Source of the DNA: Actinoplanes lutulentus
GTDB lineage: Bacteria; Actinomycetota; Actinomycetes; Mycobacteriales; Micromonosporaceae
DNA length: 64,000 nt
Assembly: GCF_003259845.1 (NCBI RefSeq)
Contig: NZ_QLMJ01000002.1
Coordinates: forward strand, 186,001 to 250,000
Reading direction: 5' to 3'
The position numbers were made by a program, and so were the translations under genes. Shown here in pieces: positions 42,178-49,842 of the stretch. Position 1 is the stretch's first letter. The number at the start of each line of letters is the position of its first letter. Under the pieces are notes generated by a model. That model made no database searches. It was given only the letters and a program-made list of their open reading frames with translations, and was not told the origin of the DNA.

Positions 42178-43943
42178 GCGACAACCGCCTGACTCGCCAG
42201 GACTTTCCGGTATTTCTCCGAGCTCGCCAGCAACTCCACGTGCGTCCCGTCCGCTGCCACCCGCCCGTCCTCGATCAGGATCACCCGATCAGCCAGCCCG
42301 ATCGTCGCGAGCCGATGCGCCACCACGATCGTCGTCCGCCCCTCCATCAGAGCGCGCAGCGACTCGTGGATGTCGTGCTCGACCCGCACGTCCACAGCGC
42401 TGGTGGCGTCGTCCAGGATCAGAACCGGCGGGTTGACCAGCAGCGCCCGCGCGATCGCCACCCGCTGCCGCTGCCCGCCGGACAGGGTGTAGCCGCGTTC
42501 GCCGACCACCGCGTCGTACCCCTCGGGCAGCTCCCGGATGAACCCGTCGGCGCCCGCCGCGCGCGCCGCCGCCTCCACCTCGTCGCGGCTCGCGCCGGGC
42601 CGGCCGAACGCGATGTTCTCGTGCAGCGACACCGAGAACAGGAACGGCTCGTCCGGCACGATCCCGACCCGGTCCCGCAGCGTCGCGAGCCGATAGTCAC
42701 GGACGTCCTGCCCGTCGAGCAGCACCCGCCCGTCGCTCACGTCGTAGAACCTGGCCGCGAGTCGCCCGATCGTCGATTTCCCGGCGCCGGTGGCGCCTAC
42801 CAGCGCCACCGTTTCACCAGGCGAGATGCGCAGGTCCAGGCCGTCGAGCGCCAAGGTCCCATCTGGGTACGCGAACCGGACGCCGGCGAATCGGAGATCG
42901 CCCCGAGGGTGCGGTGCTTCCGTCGAGTCGTGTTCCTGAATATCGGTCGGCGTATCCAAAATGTCGTAGATCCGCTGCGCCGACGCCGCCGCCCGCTGGC
43001 CCATCATGATGATCATCCCGAGCATCCGGAACGGTGGCATCAGCATCAGCACGTACGAGTTGAACGCCACGATCGTGCCGACCGTCGCGTTCCCGTCGAT
43101 CACCATGAGCCCGCCGACCAGCAGTACCAGCGCGAGCCCGACCCGCGACAGGTTGTCCATCACCGGCATCCACCGGCTGCGGATCCGCGCGTCAGTGGTG
43201 TACGCCCACCGCACCCCGTCCGCCGCCTCGGTGAGCCCGTTGATCTGCCGCTGCTCGGCCGCGAACGCCTTGACGATCCGGACACCCTGGATGTTCTCGT
43301 CGACCACGGTCGCCACCCCGGCCAGCCGGGCCTGGATCAGCCAGGAGATCGGGAAGATCGCCTTGCGCATCCGTACGCCGAGAAACCCGATCACCGGCAT
43401 GGCCGCCATCGCCACCACGGCCAGCGGCGCGTTGATCGACAGCATCAGGGCGAACGCGATCACGGCGATCGTGCACTGGACCAGGATCGACGGGCCGAAC
43501 GCCAGGTACATCTGCACGGCCCGGATGTCGCTGGTGGCCCGGGACATCAGCTCACCGGACTGGACCCGGTCGTAGAAGCCGTACGACATCCGCATCAGGT
43601 GGCCGAAGACGATGTTCCTGAGGTCGTACTCCAGCTCGTAGGCCGTACGCAAGAGATAGAGCCTGGCCAGGAAGTTGATGACACCCTGGGCGACCGCGAG
43701 CGCCGCGATGAGCCAGACATAGCGGGTCAGGTCCTCGGTGCGGTCGATCAGCGCCTTGTCGATGCCGACCCGGACCAGGTCGGGGATCTGCACCTGGACG
43801 ATCAGGCCGATGAAGGAGAGCACCAGAGACGTGATCAGCAGCGCGCGATGCGCCCGGACCAGCGGCCAGGCCCGCCGTAACCAGCTCTTGCCCTTGTCAG
43901 GGTGGATGCCGGCCTTGGGGGCCCGGCGTGGCGGGGAGATCAC
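42174..43943 (-). CDS. ABC exporter, heterodimer subunit with degenerate catalytic site
   Basis: 589 aa. Six transmembrane helices (RAHRALLITSLVLSFIGLIV and on) then the ATPase: Walker A GATGAGKST, signature LSGGQRQ, Walker B LILDDATSAVD. The usual Glu after the Walker B Asp is replaced by Asp, the classic sign of the non-catalytic site in heterodimeric exporters such as TM287/288 and BmrCD; the partner gene at 40252 has Glu. ATG 43943 lies four bases from a palindromic AT-rich element that may be an iron box. Confidence 0.93.
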   Translation of the reverse strand: MISPPRRAPKAGIHPDKGKSWLRRAWPLVRAHRALLITSLVLSFIGLIVQVQIPDLVRVGIDKALIDRTEDLTRYVWLIAALAVAQGVINFLARLYLLRTAYELEYDLRNIVFGHLMRMSYGFYDRVQSGELMSRATSDIRAVQMYLAFGPSILVQCTIAVIAFALMLSINAPLAVVAMAAMPVIGFLGVRMRKAIFPISWLIQARLAGVATVVDENIQGVRIVKAFAAEQRQINGLTEAADGVRWAYTTDARIRSRWMPVMDNLSRVGLALVLLVGGLMVIDGNATVGTIVAFNSYVLMLMPPFRMLGMIIMMGQRAAASAQRIYDILDTPTDIQEHDSTEAPHPRGDLRFAGVRFAYPDGTLALDGLDLRISPGETVALVGATGAGKSTIGRLAARFYDVSDGRVLLDGQDVRDYRLATLRDRVGIVPDEPFLFSVSLHENIAFGRPGASRDEVEAAARAAGADGFIRELPEGYDAVVGERGYTLSGGQRQRVAIARALLVNPPVLILDDATSAVDVRVEHDIHESLRALMEGRTTIVVAHRLATIGLADRVILIEDGRVAADGTHVELLASSEKYRKVLASQAVVA

Positions 43944-43946
43944 GAT

Positions 43947-43962
43947 GTTTAGCCTAGCTAAC
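43947..43962 (-). promoter_or_regulatory. Possible DtxR/IdeR-type iron box before the ABC exporter
   Basis: GTTTAGCCTAGCTAAC is an inverted repeat (TTAGC-CTA-GCTAA) related to the actinobacterial iron box, whose half-site is TTAGGTTAGGCT. On the minus strand a TTGAGA -35-like box lies 16 bp before TAGGCT, so the palindrome would cover the -10 region of the exporter operon. Confidence 0.4.
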
Positions 43963-44008
43963 GATCTGAATTTCTCAACTGGTTAAAAGTCCGGCCGATA
44001 CTTCTCGT

Positions 44009-44899
44009 GTGCTTCGTCCTCTGCTCGCACTTGCCGTCGTCGCCACCCTTGGTGTCGCGAGTCCCGCCCACGCGGCCGTGACCGAGACCGGAACGGTCGG
44101 CTGGGTCGCCGACGGGGACACACCCCGCGTCGACGTGCACGGCGACGGCACCAGCGAGCTCAAGTCGATCCGGATCATCGGTATTCAGGCGATGGAGCAG
44201 TCGAAGTACTCACCTACCCCGTCGAAACGGCGTGGGGAGTGCCACGCTCTGGCCGCTACCGCGCGCGCCGAGCAGCTGGTCAAGGCCGGGGGAGCAAAGG
44301 TACGCCTGACCGCCCTGAACGCGTCCAGCAAGAGCGGCGACCGCGCGCTCCGCTCGGTGGCCGTGAAGATCGACGGCAAGTGGCAGGACATCGGCCTGGA
44401 CCTGGTGAGCCGTGGACTCGCGCTGTGGCTGCCGTTCTCCGGCGAATGGACCTGGGACCAGCGCTATCTCGCCGCGGCCAAGGCGGCGGCGGCCGCGCAT
44501 CGGGGGCTCTACGACACCGACAGCTGTGGTTCCGGCCCCGCTCAGAACGCCGGGCTGACGCTCTCGGTGAGTTACGACCCGCCCGGTTCCGACGCCGGCA
44601 ATCTCAACGGCGAGTGGATCCGGGTGCACAACCCGTCCTCGTCGGCCGTCAGCCTGGCGGGCTGGTGGGTGCGCGATTCCGCGTACCGTCGCTATGTCGT
44701 GCCGAAAGGCGCGGTGGTCGCGGCAGGCGGGTCGCTGACCGTGCACGTGGGCTCGGGGCGCAACACGGCGACCGACTACTACTGGGGCCTGACCCAGCCG
44801 ATCTTCACGAACGTCGACCCGGCCAACCACGGTTACGGCGACGGCGGCTATCTGTTCGACCCGCAGGGCGACCTGCGGGCCTGGCAGATCTACCCCTGA
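44009..44899 (+). CDS. Secreted staphylococcal-nuclease-fold protein with lamin-tail domain
   Basis: 296 aa from GTG 44009. Signal peptide to SPAHAA. Residues 30-170 resemble the thermonuclease fold: DGDTPRVDV, SIRIIGIQAME, RALRSVAVKIDGKWQDIGLDLVSRGLAL-type segment and RGLYD. Residues 180-296 form a lamin-tail-like beta domain: GEWIRVHNPSSSAVSLAGW and WVRDSAYRRYV. The combination suggests an extracellular nuclease or nucleic-acid-binding protein. The usual catalytic Arg/Glu set is only partly recognisable. Confidence 0.85.
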   Translation: MLRPLLALAVVATLGVASPAHAAVTETGTVGWVADGDTPRVDVHGDGTSELKSIRIIGIQAMEQSKYSPTPSKRRGECHALAATARAEQLVKAGGAKVRLTALNASSKSGDRALRSVAVKIDGKWQDIGLDLVSRGLALWLPFSGEWTWDQRYLAAAKAAAAAHRGLYDTDSCGSGPAQNAGLTLSVSYDPPGSDAGNLNGEWIRVHNPSSSAVSLAGWWVRDSAYRRYVVPKGAVVAAGGSLTVHVGSGRNTATDYYWGLTQPIFTNVDPANHGYGDGGYLFDPQGDLRAWQIYP

Positions 44900-44905
44900 G
44901 TTTTT

Positions 44906-45568
44906 CTATTGGGCAGGGCCTGCGTTCCCGTTGCGCCAGTGCCGGCGGCACAGCACCCGGTACGTCACCTCGGCCGCCTCGTCGATGTCACCGACCGCCA
45001 CCTGGGCGCCCGACCGGGCGACCCGGCCGTCCTCGATCCGCGCGTTCTGCCGGCCCGGCCGGCCGCACCAGCACGTCACCTCGACCTGCAGCGACACGAT
45101 CCGGTCGGCGAGCTCCAGCAGCCGTTGCGAACCCGGGAACAGCCGCGACATGAAGTCCGTCGAGATCGCGTAGCAGTCGACGTCGACGTGCAGGTCGTCG
45201 ACCGCGAGGGCCAGCTGCTCGACCTGCTCGGGCCGCAGGAACTGGGCCTCGTCGACGATCACGAACCCGCCGGCCGGCACCTGCTCCTGGATCAGCGTGA
45301 CCAGGCCGGTCTCGCCGTTCACCTCGATCGCGTCGGCCATCACGCCGAGCCGCGACGACAGCACCCCGCTGCCGGCCCGATCCATGCTGGTCAGCAGCAC
45401 ACCGGGCCGCCCGGCCTGCCGCCGGTTGTACGCGTTCTGCAGCGCCAGCGTGGACTTGCCGGCCCCCATGCTCCCGTGAAAAAGGGTCAGCTCGTGGAAC
45501 ACCGGGGCCACCGCCCGCGCCCGCGGGATGACAACGGGCTGCTGGACCGACGACGTCACCGGAACCAC
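44906..45568 (-). CDS. tdk: Thymidine kinase (type II)
   Basis: 220 aa. P-loop FHGSMGAGKSTLALQ near residue 30, DEAQF Walker B/Mg site, DFMSRLFPGSQRLLELAD lasso region, and a structural zinc site (CWCG ... CRRHW). I chose the GTG at 45568 since AGGAAGG lies 8 bp upstream; an earlier GTG at 45607 would add 13 residues. It makes dTMP from thymidine by salvage. The stop lies 6 bp from the convergent nuclease-fold gene. Confidence 0.92.
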   Translation of the reverse strand: MVPVTSSVQQPVVIPRARAVAPVFHELTLFHGSMGAGKSTLALQNAYNRRQAGRPGVLLTSMDRAGSGVLSSRLGVMADAIEVNGETGLVTLIQEQVPAGGFVIVDEAQFLRPEQVEQLALAVDDLHVDVDCYAISTDFMSRLFPGSQRLLELADRIVSLQVEVTCWCGRPGRQNARIEDGRVARSGAQVAVGDIDEAAEVTYRVLCRRHWRNGNAGPAQ

Positions 45569-45637
45569 TGATGAAACCTTCCTCAAGATTGCTGGGGGCC
45601 GGTACACGCTACCTGGCGCCGGCGGGCGACTGCCGCC

Positions 45638-46981
45638 TCACCTGGTTTCCTCGGCCTCTCGCTTGAAGGGGTCACCGTACAAACGGAGTGCCCTTCGGGC
45701 GAACGCCTGCTGCTGGGTGGCCACTCGTTCCGACCTTCCCCGGCCCAGGAAGCTGACCGCCCAGTGCAGCACCGCGGTCACCCGGTTCTTGAATCCGACC
45801 AGGTAGAAAAGGTGCACCGCGACCCACACCACCCAGGCGGGGAAGCCGCTCAGGTGCACCTTGCCGATGCTGGCGACCGCCGAGAACCGGGAGATCGTCG
45901 CGAGGCTGCCCTTGTCGAAGTACTTGAACGGCTGCTTGTCCGGTTTGCCCTCCAGTCGCCGCTTGATCTGGTCGGCGGCGTGCCGCCCGCTCTGGATCGC
46001 GACCTGCGCCACACCGGGCAGCGGCCGGCCGTCCTCGCCGGCCAGGTTCATCATGTCGCCGAGCACGAAGATCTCCGGGTGCCCCGGCAGGCTGGTGTCC
46101 TTCTCGACGAACACCCGGCCGGCCCGGTCGGTCTTCGCCCCGGTCGCCTCGGCCAGCTTCGTGGCGATGGTCGGCGCGGACACCCCGGCCGCCCAGACCT
46201 TCGTCATCGTCGGGATCCGCTCCCGGCCGTTCTCGGTCTCCACCTCGATGCCAGTGGTGTCCACGCCGACGACCTTGGTGTTCAGGCGTACCTCGACGCC
46301 GAGCTTCTCCAGCTGCTGCTTGGCGCGCTCGGACAGGTGGTCGCCGAACGTGTTCAGCACCGCGCCGACCGCGTCCACCAGCAGAATCCGCGACTTGCGG
46401 GTGTCGATGTGCCGGTACTGCTCCGGCAGCGTCCGGTGCGCCAGCTCGGCGATCTGCCCGGCCATCTCGGTCCCGGTCGGCCCGGCCCCGACGATGACGA
46501 ACGTGAGCCAGCGCTCCTTGTCCGCCTCCTCGGTCTGCAGGTCGGCCACCTCGAACGCCCCGAAGATCCGGGCACGCAGTTCCAGCGCGTCGTCGATGCT
46601 TTTCATGCCGGGCGCGTACTCAGCGAACTCGTCATTGCCGAAATACGACTGCGAGGCGCCGGCCGCCACGATCAGCGTGTCGTACTCGACGGTGTAGTCG
46701 ATCCCCGGCCCATTGACCGACACAATCTTGTTCTCGACGTCGACATCGTTGACCCACCCGAGCCGCACATCGACGTTCTTCTGCCTCTTGAGCACCTCAC
46801 GAATAGGCGGCGCCACCTCACCCTCAGACAGGATGCCCGTCGCCACCTGGTACAGCAGCGGCTGGAAGAGGTGGTATGCCGTCCCGTTGATCAGGGTGAT
46901 CTCCACATCCGCCCGGCGCAGCGCCTTGATGGCGAACAACCCCCCGAACCCAGCCCCAACGACTACCACACGATGACGCAT
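45638..46981 (-). CDS. ndh: Type II NADH dehydrogenase
   Basis: 447 aa. FAD motif VVVGAGFGGLFA at the start, NADH motif VIVGAGPTGTEMAGQ, and FVLGDMMNLAG. A C-terminal amphipathic/hydrophobic segment (FPAWVVWVAVHLFYLVGF) attaches it to the membrane. It transfers electrons from NADH to menaquinone without proton pumping. ATG 46981 has GGAGG 8 bp upstream. It stands alone. Confidence 0.95.
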   Translation of the reverse strand: MRHRVVVVGAGFGGLFAIKALRRADVEITLINGTAYHLFQPLLYQVATGILSEGEVAPPIREVLKRQKNVDVRLGWVNDVDVENKIVSVNGPGIDYTVEYDTLIVAAGASQSYFGNDEFAEYAPGMKSIDDALELRARIFGAFEVADLQTEEADKERWLTFVIVGAGPTGTEMAGQIAELAHRTLPEQYRHIDTRKSRILLVDAVGAVLNTFGDHLSERAKQQLEKLGVEVRLNTKVVGVDTTGIEVETENGRERIPTMTKVWAAGVSAPTIATKLAEATGAKTDRAGRVFVEKDTSLPGHPEIFVLGDMMNLAGEDGRPLPGVAQVAIQSGRHAADQIKRRLEGKPDKQPFKYFDKGSLATISRFSAVASIGKVHLSGFPAWVVWVAVHLFYLVGFKNRVTAVLHWAVSFLGRGRSERVATQQQAFARRALRLYGDPFKREAEETR

Positions 46982-47105
46982 GCTCAACTCCTCCGCATAG
47001 GGCACCCACGACCACACTGGTATGCCCGGGCTCTCAAAGGAAGTCACATTCATTTAGTACGGGCCAACATCACTCCCAAACCCACCCCCACCGCCCGCGG
47101 GCTCG

Positions 47106-47219
47106 TCTTGTGACGCGAGCGGGGCCGCCTGTCCTCGTGGCGCGAGCGGGGGCAGCTTGTCCTCGTGGCGCGAGCGGGGGCAGCTTGTCCTTATGGCGCG
47201 AGCGGGGGGCTGGCTTGTC
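47106..47219. repeat. 28-bp tandem repeat, four copies
   Basis: CGCGAGCGGGG recurs at 47114, 47141, 47169 and 47197 (spacing 27, 28 and 28 bp), each followed by GCAGCTTGTCC or a variant. Confidence 0.9.
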
Positions 47220-47272
47220 CTTGTGGTCGTGCGGAGCCCGGAATCGCGACCACAAGCGCAAGCCGGCCGCGG

Positions 47273-47404
47273 GCAACCAGATCCGGCTGTACGCAGCGGT
47301 CGCCACGGCGTACAGCCGGCAGCCCTGCGCGACAGCCGTTAGAGGCCGGCTGTCGCGCAGGGTCGCCACGCCGTACAGCTGGCAGCCGTAAGCGACAGCC
47401 AGCT
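47273..47404. repeat. Nested inverted and direct repeats
   Basis: CCCTGCGCGACAGCC (47323-47337) pairs exactly with GGCTGTCGCGCAGGG (47348-47362). The flanks carry GTCGCCACGGCGTACAGC and GTCGCCACGCCGTACAGC as near-direct repeats. Confidence 0.85.
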
Positions 47405-47433
47405 GGGGTCAAGGAGGTGGGTTCGACGCCAGC

Positions 47434-47595
47434 GTGTCGAGTTCAGGTGCTCTCCGCGCCAGTAGTCGACACGAAGGGGTCGGCCGGGGACGAGCGTGTG
47501 GAGTTTGGGTGCGGATCGCGCCTTAACTCGACACGCGGGGTGGGTTCGACGCCCGTGTGTCGAGTTTGGGTGCGCTGTGCGCCTTAACTCGACAC
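47434..47595. repeat. 39-bp palindrome family A, triplet
   Basis: Three copies at 47434-47472, 47496-47534 and 47557-47595, starts 62 and 61 bp apart, with spacers of 23 and 22 bp that do not match each other. The last copy overlaps the end of the MarR gene by 12 bp, so the element is tolerated in coding sequence there. Confidence 0.92.
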
Positions 47596-48033
47596 GCTGG
47601 GGCTCTCGGGGCGGGGGTGGGGGGTCAGGGTGGAGGCTTGGGAGAGCCAGCGGGCTACGACGGCCAGTTCGGTGGGGGTGAAGCCGGCTGTCAGGTGGTT
47701 GTTCAGGTCGTGGACCACCGTGCGGGCTGTTGTCGCCGCCTGCCGGCCTTGCGGGGTCAGGGTCAGGCGGACCGCGCGGGCATCGGACCCATCCGGGGAC
47801 TTCACGATGAATCCGGATTTTTCCAGGCGGGTGATCAGGCCGCTCATTCCTGACGCCGAGGCGCACAGGGCCGCCGTCACGTCGCCTACCAGCGCGTTGT
47901 CGTTGGTCGCCAGGTAGAACAGGACGCCGGCTCCGGCCGCGCCGATGCCGGTGCCGCCGGAGCGGCCGTCGATCCAGCGGCGTACGGCTCGCTCGGCGGT
48001 CATCATCTCGAAGACCAGCCTCGGCGTGCTCAT
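47584..48033 (-). CDS. MarR-family transcriptional regulator
   Basis: 149 aa. The winged helix contains TAALCASASGMSGLITRLEKSGF and DGSDARAVRLTLTPQGR, the MarR recognition helix and wing. The last residues (HPRPESPSVSS) are encoded within a family A repeat, so the C-terminus may have been altered by it. ATG 48033 overlaps the upstream hydrolase stop by 4 bp. It probably represses its own operon through the palindrome at 48869-48880. Confidence 0.92.
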   Translation of the reverse strand: MSTPRLVFEMMTAERAVRRWIDGRSGGTGIGAAGAGVLFYLATNDNALVGDVTAALCASASGMSGLITRLEKSGFIVKSPDGSDARAVRLTLTPQGRQAATTARTVVHDLNNHLTAGFTPTELAVVARWLSQASTLTPHPRPESPSVSS

Positions 48034-48875
48034 CGGATCTGCTTCTGGAGCCAGGTGAGCAGCTCCGGCCAGAGGGTGTCCTGTACGCCGCGGCGCAGGA
48101 AGCCGTGGTGGCCGATGGCGGTTACTCCACCGTCGGACGGGGTGTACGTGCGCCGTTCCACCTGAGTAGCCGTGAGATAGCTGGTCAGCAGGTCGATCCG
48201 CGACGGAATGGCCCACTTGTCGTCGGTGAAGCCGACCGCCAGGACCGGTGGGGTCACCGTCGCGGCCCTGTCCGCGGCGTTCATGGCCGGGTCGTCGAAG
48301 AAGTAGTTGTCCATGCGGGCCCACTGACCCCACTGTCTCATCGCGGCCGCGGGGATGTCCTCGCCCAGGCCGAGGCGGCGGGCCGGCACATAACCGAGGA
48401 CGACGGCCAGGGCGGGGCCGAGCACGTGCAGCAGGAGCCGGACCCGGCGGCGTTCGGCCGGGTCGGGGATCGCGGCGGCGGACGCGGCGTGTGAGGCGAG
48501 CAGGACGATGCCGGACAGGCCGGCGGTGCCGTTGCCGAGAGCGAGGGCGTGCCCGCCGATGCTGTGGCCGATGGCGAGCCGCGGCAGGCCGGGGAAGCGC
48601 GCGGCGGTCCAGTCGGCGACGGCCGGGACGTCGTACTCGATCCAGTCGCGCATGCCGAGGCCGCGGTTGGCGCGCGGTGAGCCGGAGCGGCCGGTGCCGC
48701 GGTAGTCGTACGTCACTGTGGCGATGCCGTTGTCGGCGAGGTAGGTCGCGAAGTTCGTGTAGAACCGCTCGGGCGTCGCGGTCGCGGAGTGGATGACCAG
48801 CGCGGCCGTGGGCTCGTCATCAGGCTCGCGCAGAGTTCCCACGATCTGCCCGACCCGGACCTCAGTATTTCGCAT
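48030..48875 (-). CDS. Alpha/beta hydrolase
   Basis: 281 aa. Nucleophile elbow GHSIGG, YDYRGTGRSG upstream, and a late His in IGHHGFLR. No signal peptide, so cytoplasmic. It resembles serine aminopeptidase-S33-like hydrolases of the YheT/lipase type. Its ATG (48875) lies inside the palindrome TTCGCATGCGAA, which is a likely MarR operator. It is co-transcribed with the MarR gene. Confidence 0.9.
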   Translation of the reverse strand: MRNTEVRVGQIVGTLREPDDEPTAALVIHSATATPERFYTNFATYLADNGIATVTYDYRGTGRSGSPRANRGLGMRDWIEYDVPAVADWTAARFPGLPRLAIGHSIGGHALALGNGTAGLSGIVLLASHAASAAAIPDPAERRRVRLLLHVLGPALAVVLGYVPARRLGLGEDIPAAAMRQWGQWARMDNYFFDDPAMNAADRAATVTPPVLAVGFTDDKWAIPSRIDLLTSYLTATQVERRTYTPSDGGVTAIGHHGFLRRGVQDTLWPELLTWLQKQIR

Positions 48876-48880
48876 GCGAA
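48869..48880. promoter_or_regulatory. Palindromic operator candidate over the hydrolase start codon
   Basis: TTCGCATGCGAA is a perfect 12-bp palindrome containing the ATG of the hydrolase. The two divergent genes are only 23 bp apart, so a repressor bound here would affect both. Confidence 0.6.
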
Positions 48881-48898
48881 CAATATAGCCTCAGACTC

Positions 48899-49267
48899 AT
48901 GAGCGTTGATTCGCCGAGAATCGAGTCGATCTCCTGGGGCCGGATGGAGGTCGAGGGGCTGTCGCCGGGCAAGGACTTCAAGCTCTATCCCGGAGGTGGC
49001 CGCCCGTGGGACTGGCGGGAGACCGGTACCGAGCACGACCCGGGTATTCAACCGGCTGACGTCGAGGAGCTCCTTGACCATGGCGCGACCGTCGTCGTGC
49101 TGTCCCGTGGCATGGAGAACCGGTTGAGGGTGGATGCCGCCACCCTTCAGGTGTTGCGTGACCGGGACGTCGTCGTGCATGAGGCGGAGACCACCGCGGC
49201 CGTTCGTATCTACAACGAACTGGCCGGTACCGAACCGGTCGGCGGTCTGTTCCACTCGACGTGCTGA
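48899..49267 (+). CDS. Mth938-like (DUF498) domain protein
   Basis: 122 aa. The domain runs through GRMEVEGLSPGKDFKLYPGGG, WDWRETGTEHDPGIQ, VVVLSRGMENRL and TAAVRIYNELA, the usual order for Mth938/AAMDC proteins. Function unknown; the fold is thought to bind small molecules or partner proteins. ATG 48899, divergent from the hydrolase. Confidence 0.88.
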   Translation: MSVDSPRIESISWGRMEVEGLSPGKDFKLYPGGGRPWDWRETGTEHDPGIQPADVEELLDHGATVVVLSRGMENRLRVDAATLQVLRDRDVVVHEAETTAAVRIYNELAGTEPVGGLFHSTC

Positions 49268-49364
49268 CGACACCTGTTGAGTTGACGTGTTGACCACTGC
49301 ACCTGACGGGATGTGTTGACGAGACCTGTTGAGTTGATGTGTTGACGAGTGCAGGCGACGAACC
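49266..49364. repeat. 52-bp tandem duplication
   Basis: GACGASACCTGTTGAGTTGA opens two units at 49266 and 49318; each continues to GTGTTGACSASTGCASSYGACG. It lies between the Mth938 gene and the rhamnose mutarotase promoter. Confidence 0.85.
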
Positions 49365-49420
49365 CCGCTCGGCAACAGCTGTTGACGAGACTCGCGTCGT
49401 TTGCGCGTACCCAAGGCTCT

Positions 49421-49448
49421 GGAACGTTTCAACAAAGCGCGGCATAAT
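49421..49448 (+). promoter_or_regulatory. Promoter of the rhamnose mutarotase gene with LacI-type half operator
   Basis: GGAACGTTTCAA (49421-49432) is one base short of the LacI-family operator TTGAAACGTTTCAA read on the other strand. CATAAT (49443-49448) would be the -10 box, 8 bp before the ATG, so a short leader or leaderless transcript is likely. Confidence 0.4.
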
Positions 49449-49456
49449 CGCCTGGC

Positions 49457-49789
49457 ATGAGTCGCGTGTGTTTTACCCTTCAAGTTGACCCTGCCAAGCT
49501 GGACGCATATCGCGAGGTGCATGCCGCGGTGTGGCCGGACATGTTGCGGGCGCTCGCTGACACCGGCTGGCGTGACTACCGATTGTTCCTGCGCCCGGAC
49601 GGGCTGCTCGTCGGCTTCCTGGAGACCGACGACTTCGCGGCGGCGCAGGAGGCGATGGCGAAGACCGAGGTCAACGCTCGCTGGCAGGCCGCGATGGCGG
49701 AGTTCTTCCCGAGCCTGCAGGACGCGCGGCCGGACGAAGGGATGCTCGTGCTTGAGCAGGTGTTCCATCTGGAGGAGCAGCTCGGCTGA
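49457..49789 (+). CDS. rhaM: L-rhamnose mutarotase
   Basis: 110 aa, the typical size. CFTLQVDPAKLDAYREVHAAVWPDML has the Tyr and His of the active site, and RDYRLFLRPDGLLVGFLET and ARWQAAMAEFF complete the family pattern. It interconverts the anomers of L-rhamnose to speed catabolism. No rhamnose isomerase or kinase gene is nearby. Confidence 0.95.
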   Translation: MSRVCFTLQVDPAKLDAYREVHAAVWPDMLRALADTGWRDYRLFLRPDGLLVGFLETDDFAAAQEAMAKTEVNARWQAAMAEFFPSLQDARPDEGMLVLEQVFHLEEQLG

Positions 49790-49842
49790 CGGGTGCGCGG
49801 CACGGCTACCTTGAGTTCATAGTGGACTACTGAGAGGTGTCG

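Larger units (their letters stand above)
46982..47583. other. Repeat island 3 (no convincing gene)
   Basis: About 600 bp between ndh and a MarR gene, filled by a 28-bp tandem repeat, GC-rich inverted repeats and a triplet of family A palindromes. No open frame here has coding character. Confidence 0.8.

Noticed and set aside
42240..43880. Plus-strand 546-residue His/Arg/Pro-rich frame
   Set aside because: Mirror of the ABC exporter gene; no start signal.
47434..47595. CRISPR-like array (39-bp repeats with 22-23-bp spacers)
   Set aside because: Only two or three units per site, repeats are diverged palindromes, spacers are nearly identical between the two island 1 pairs, and no cas genes are present.
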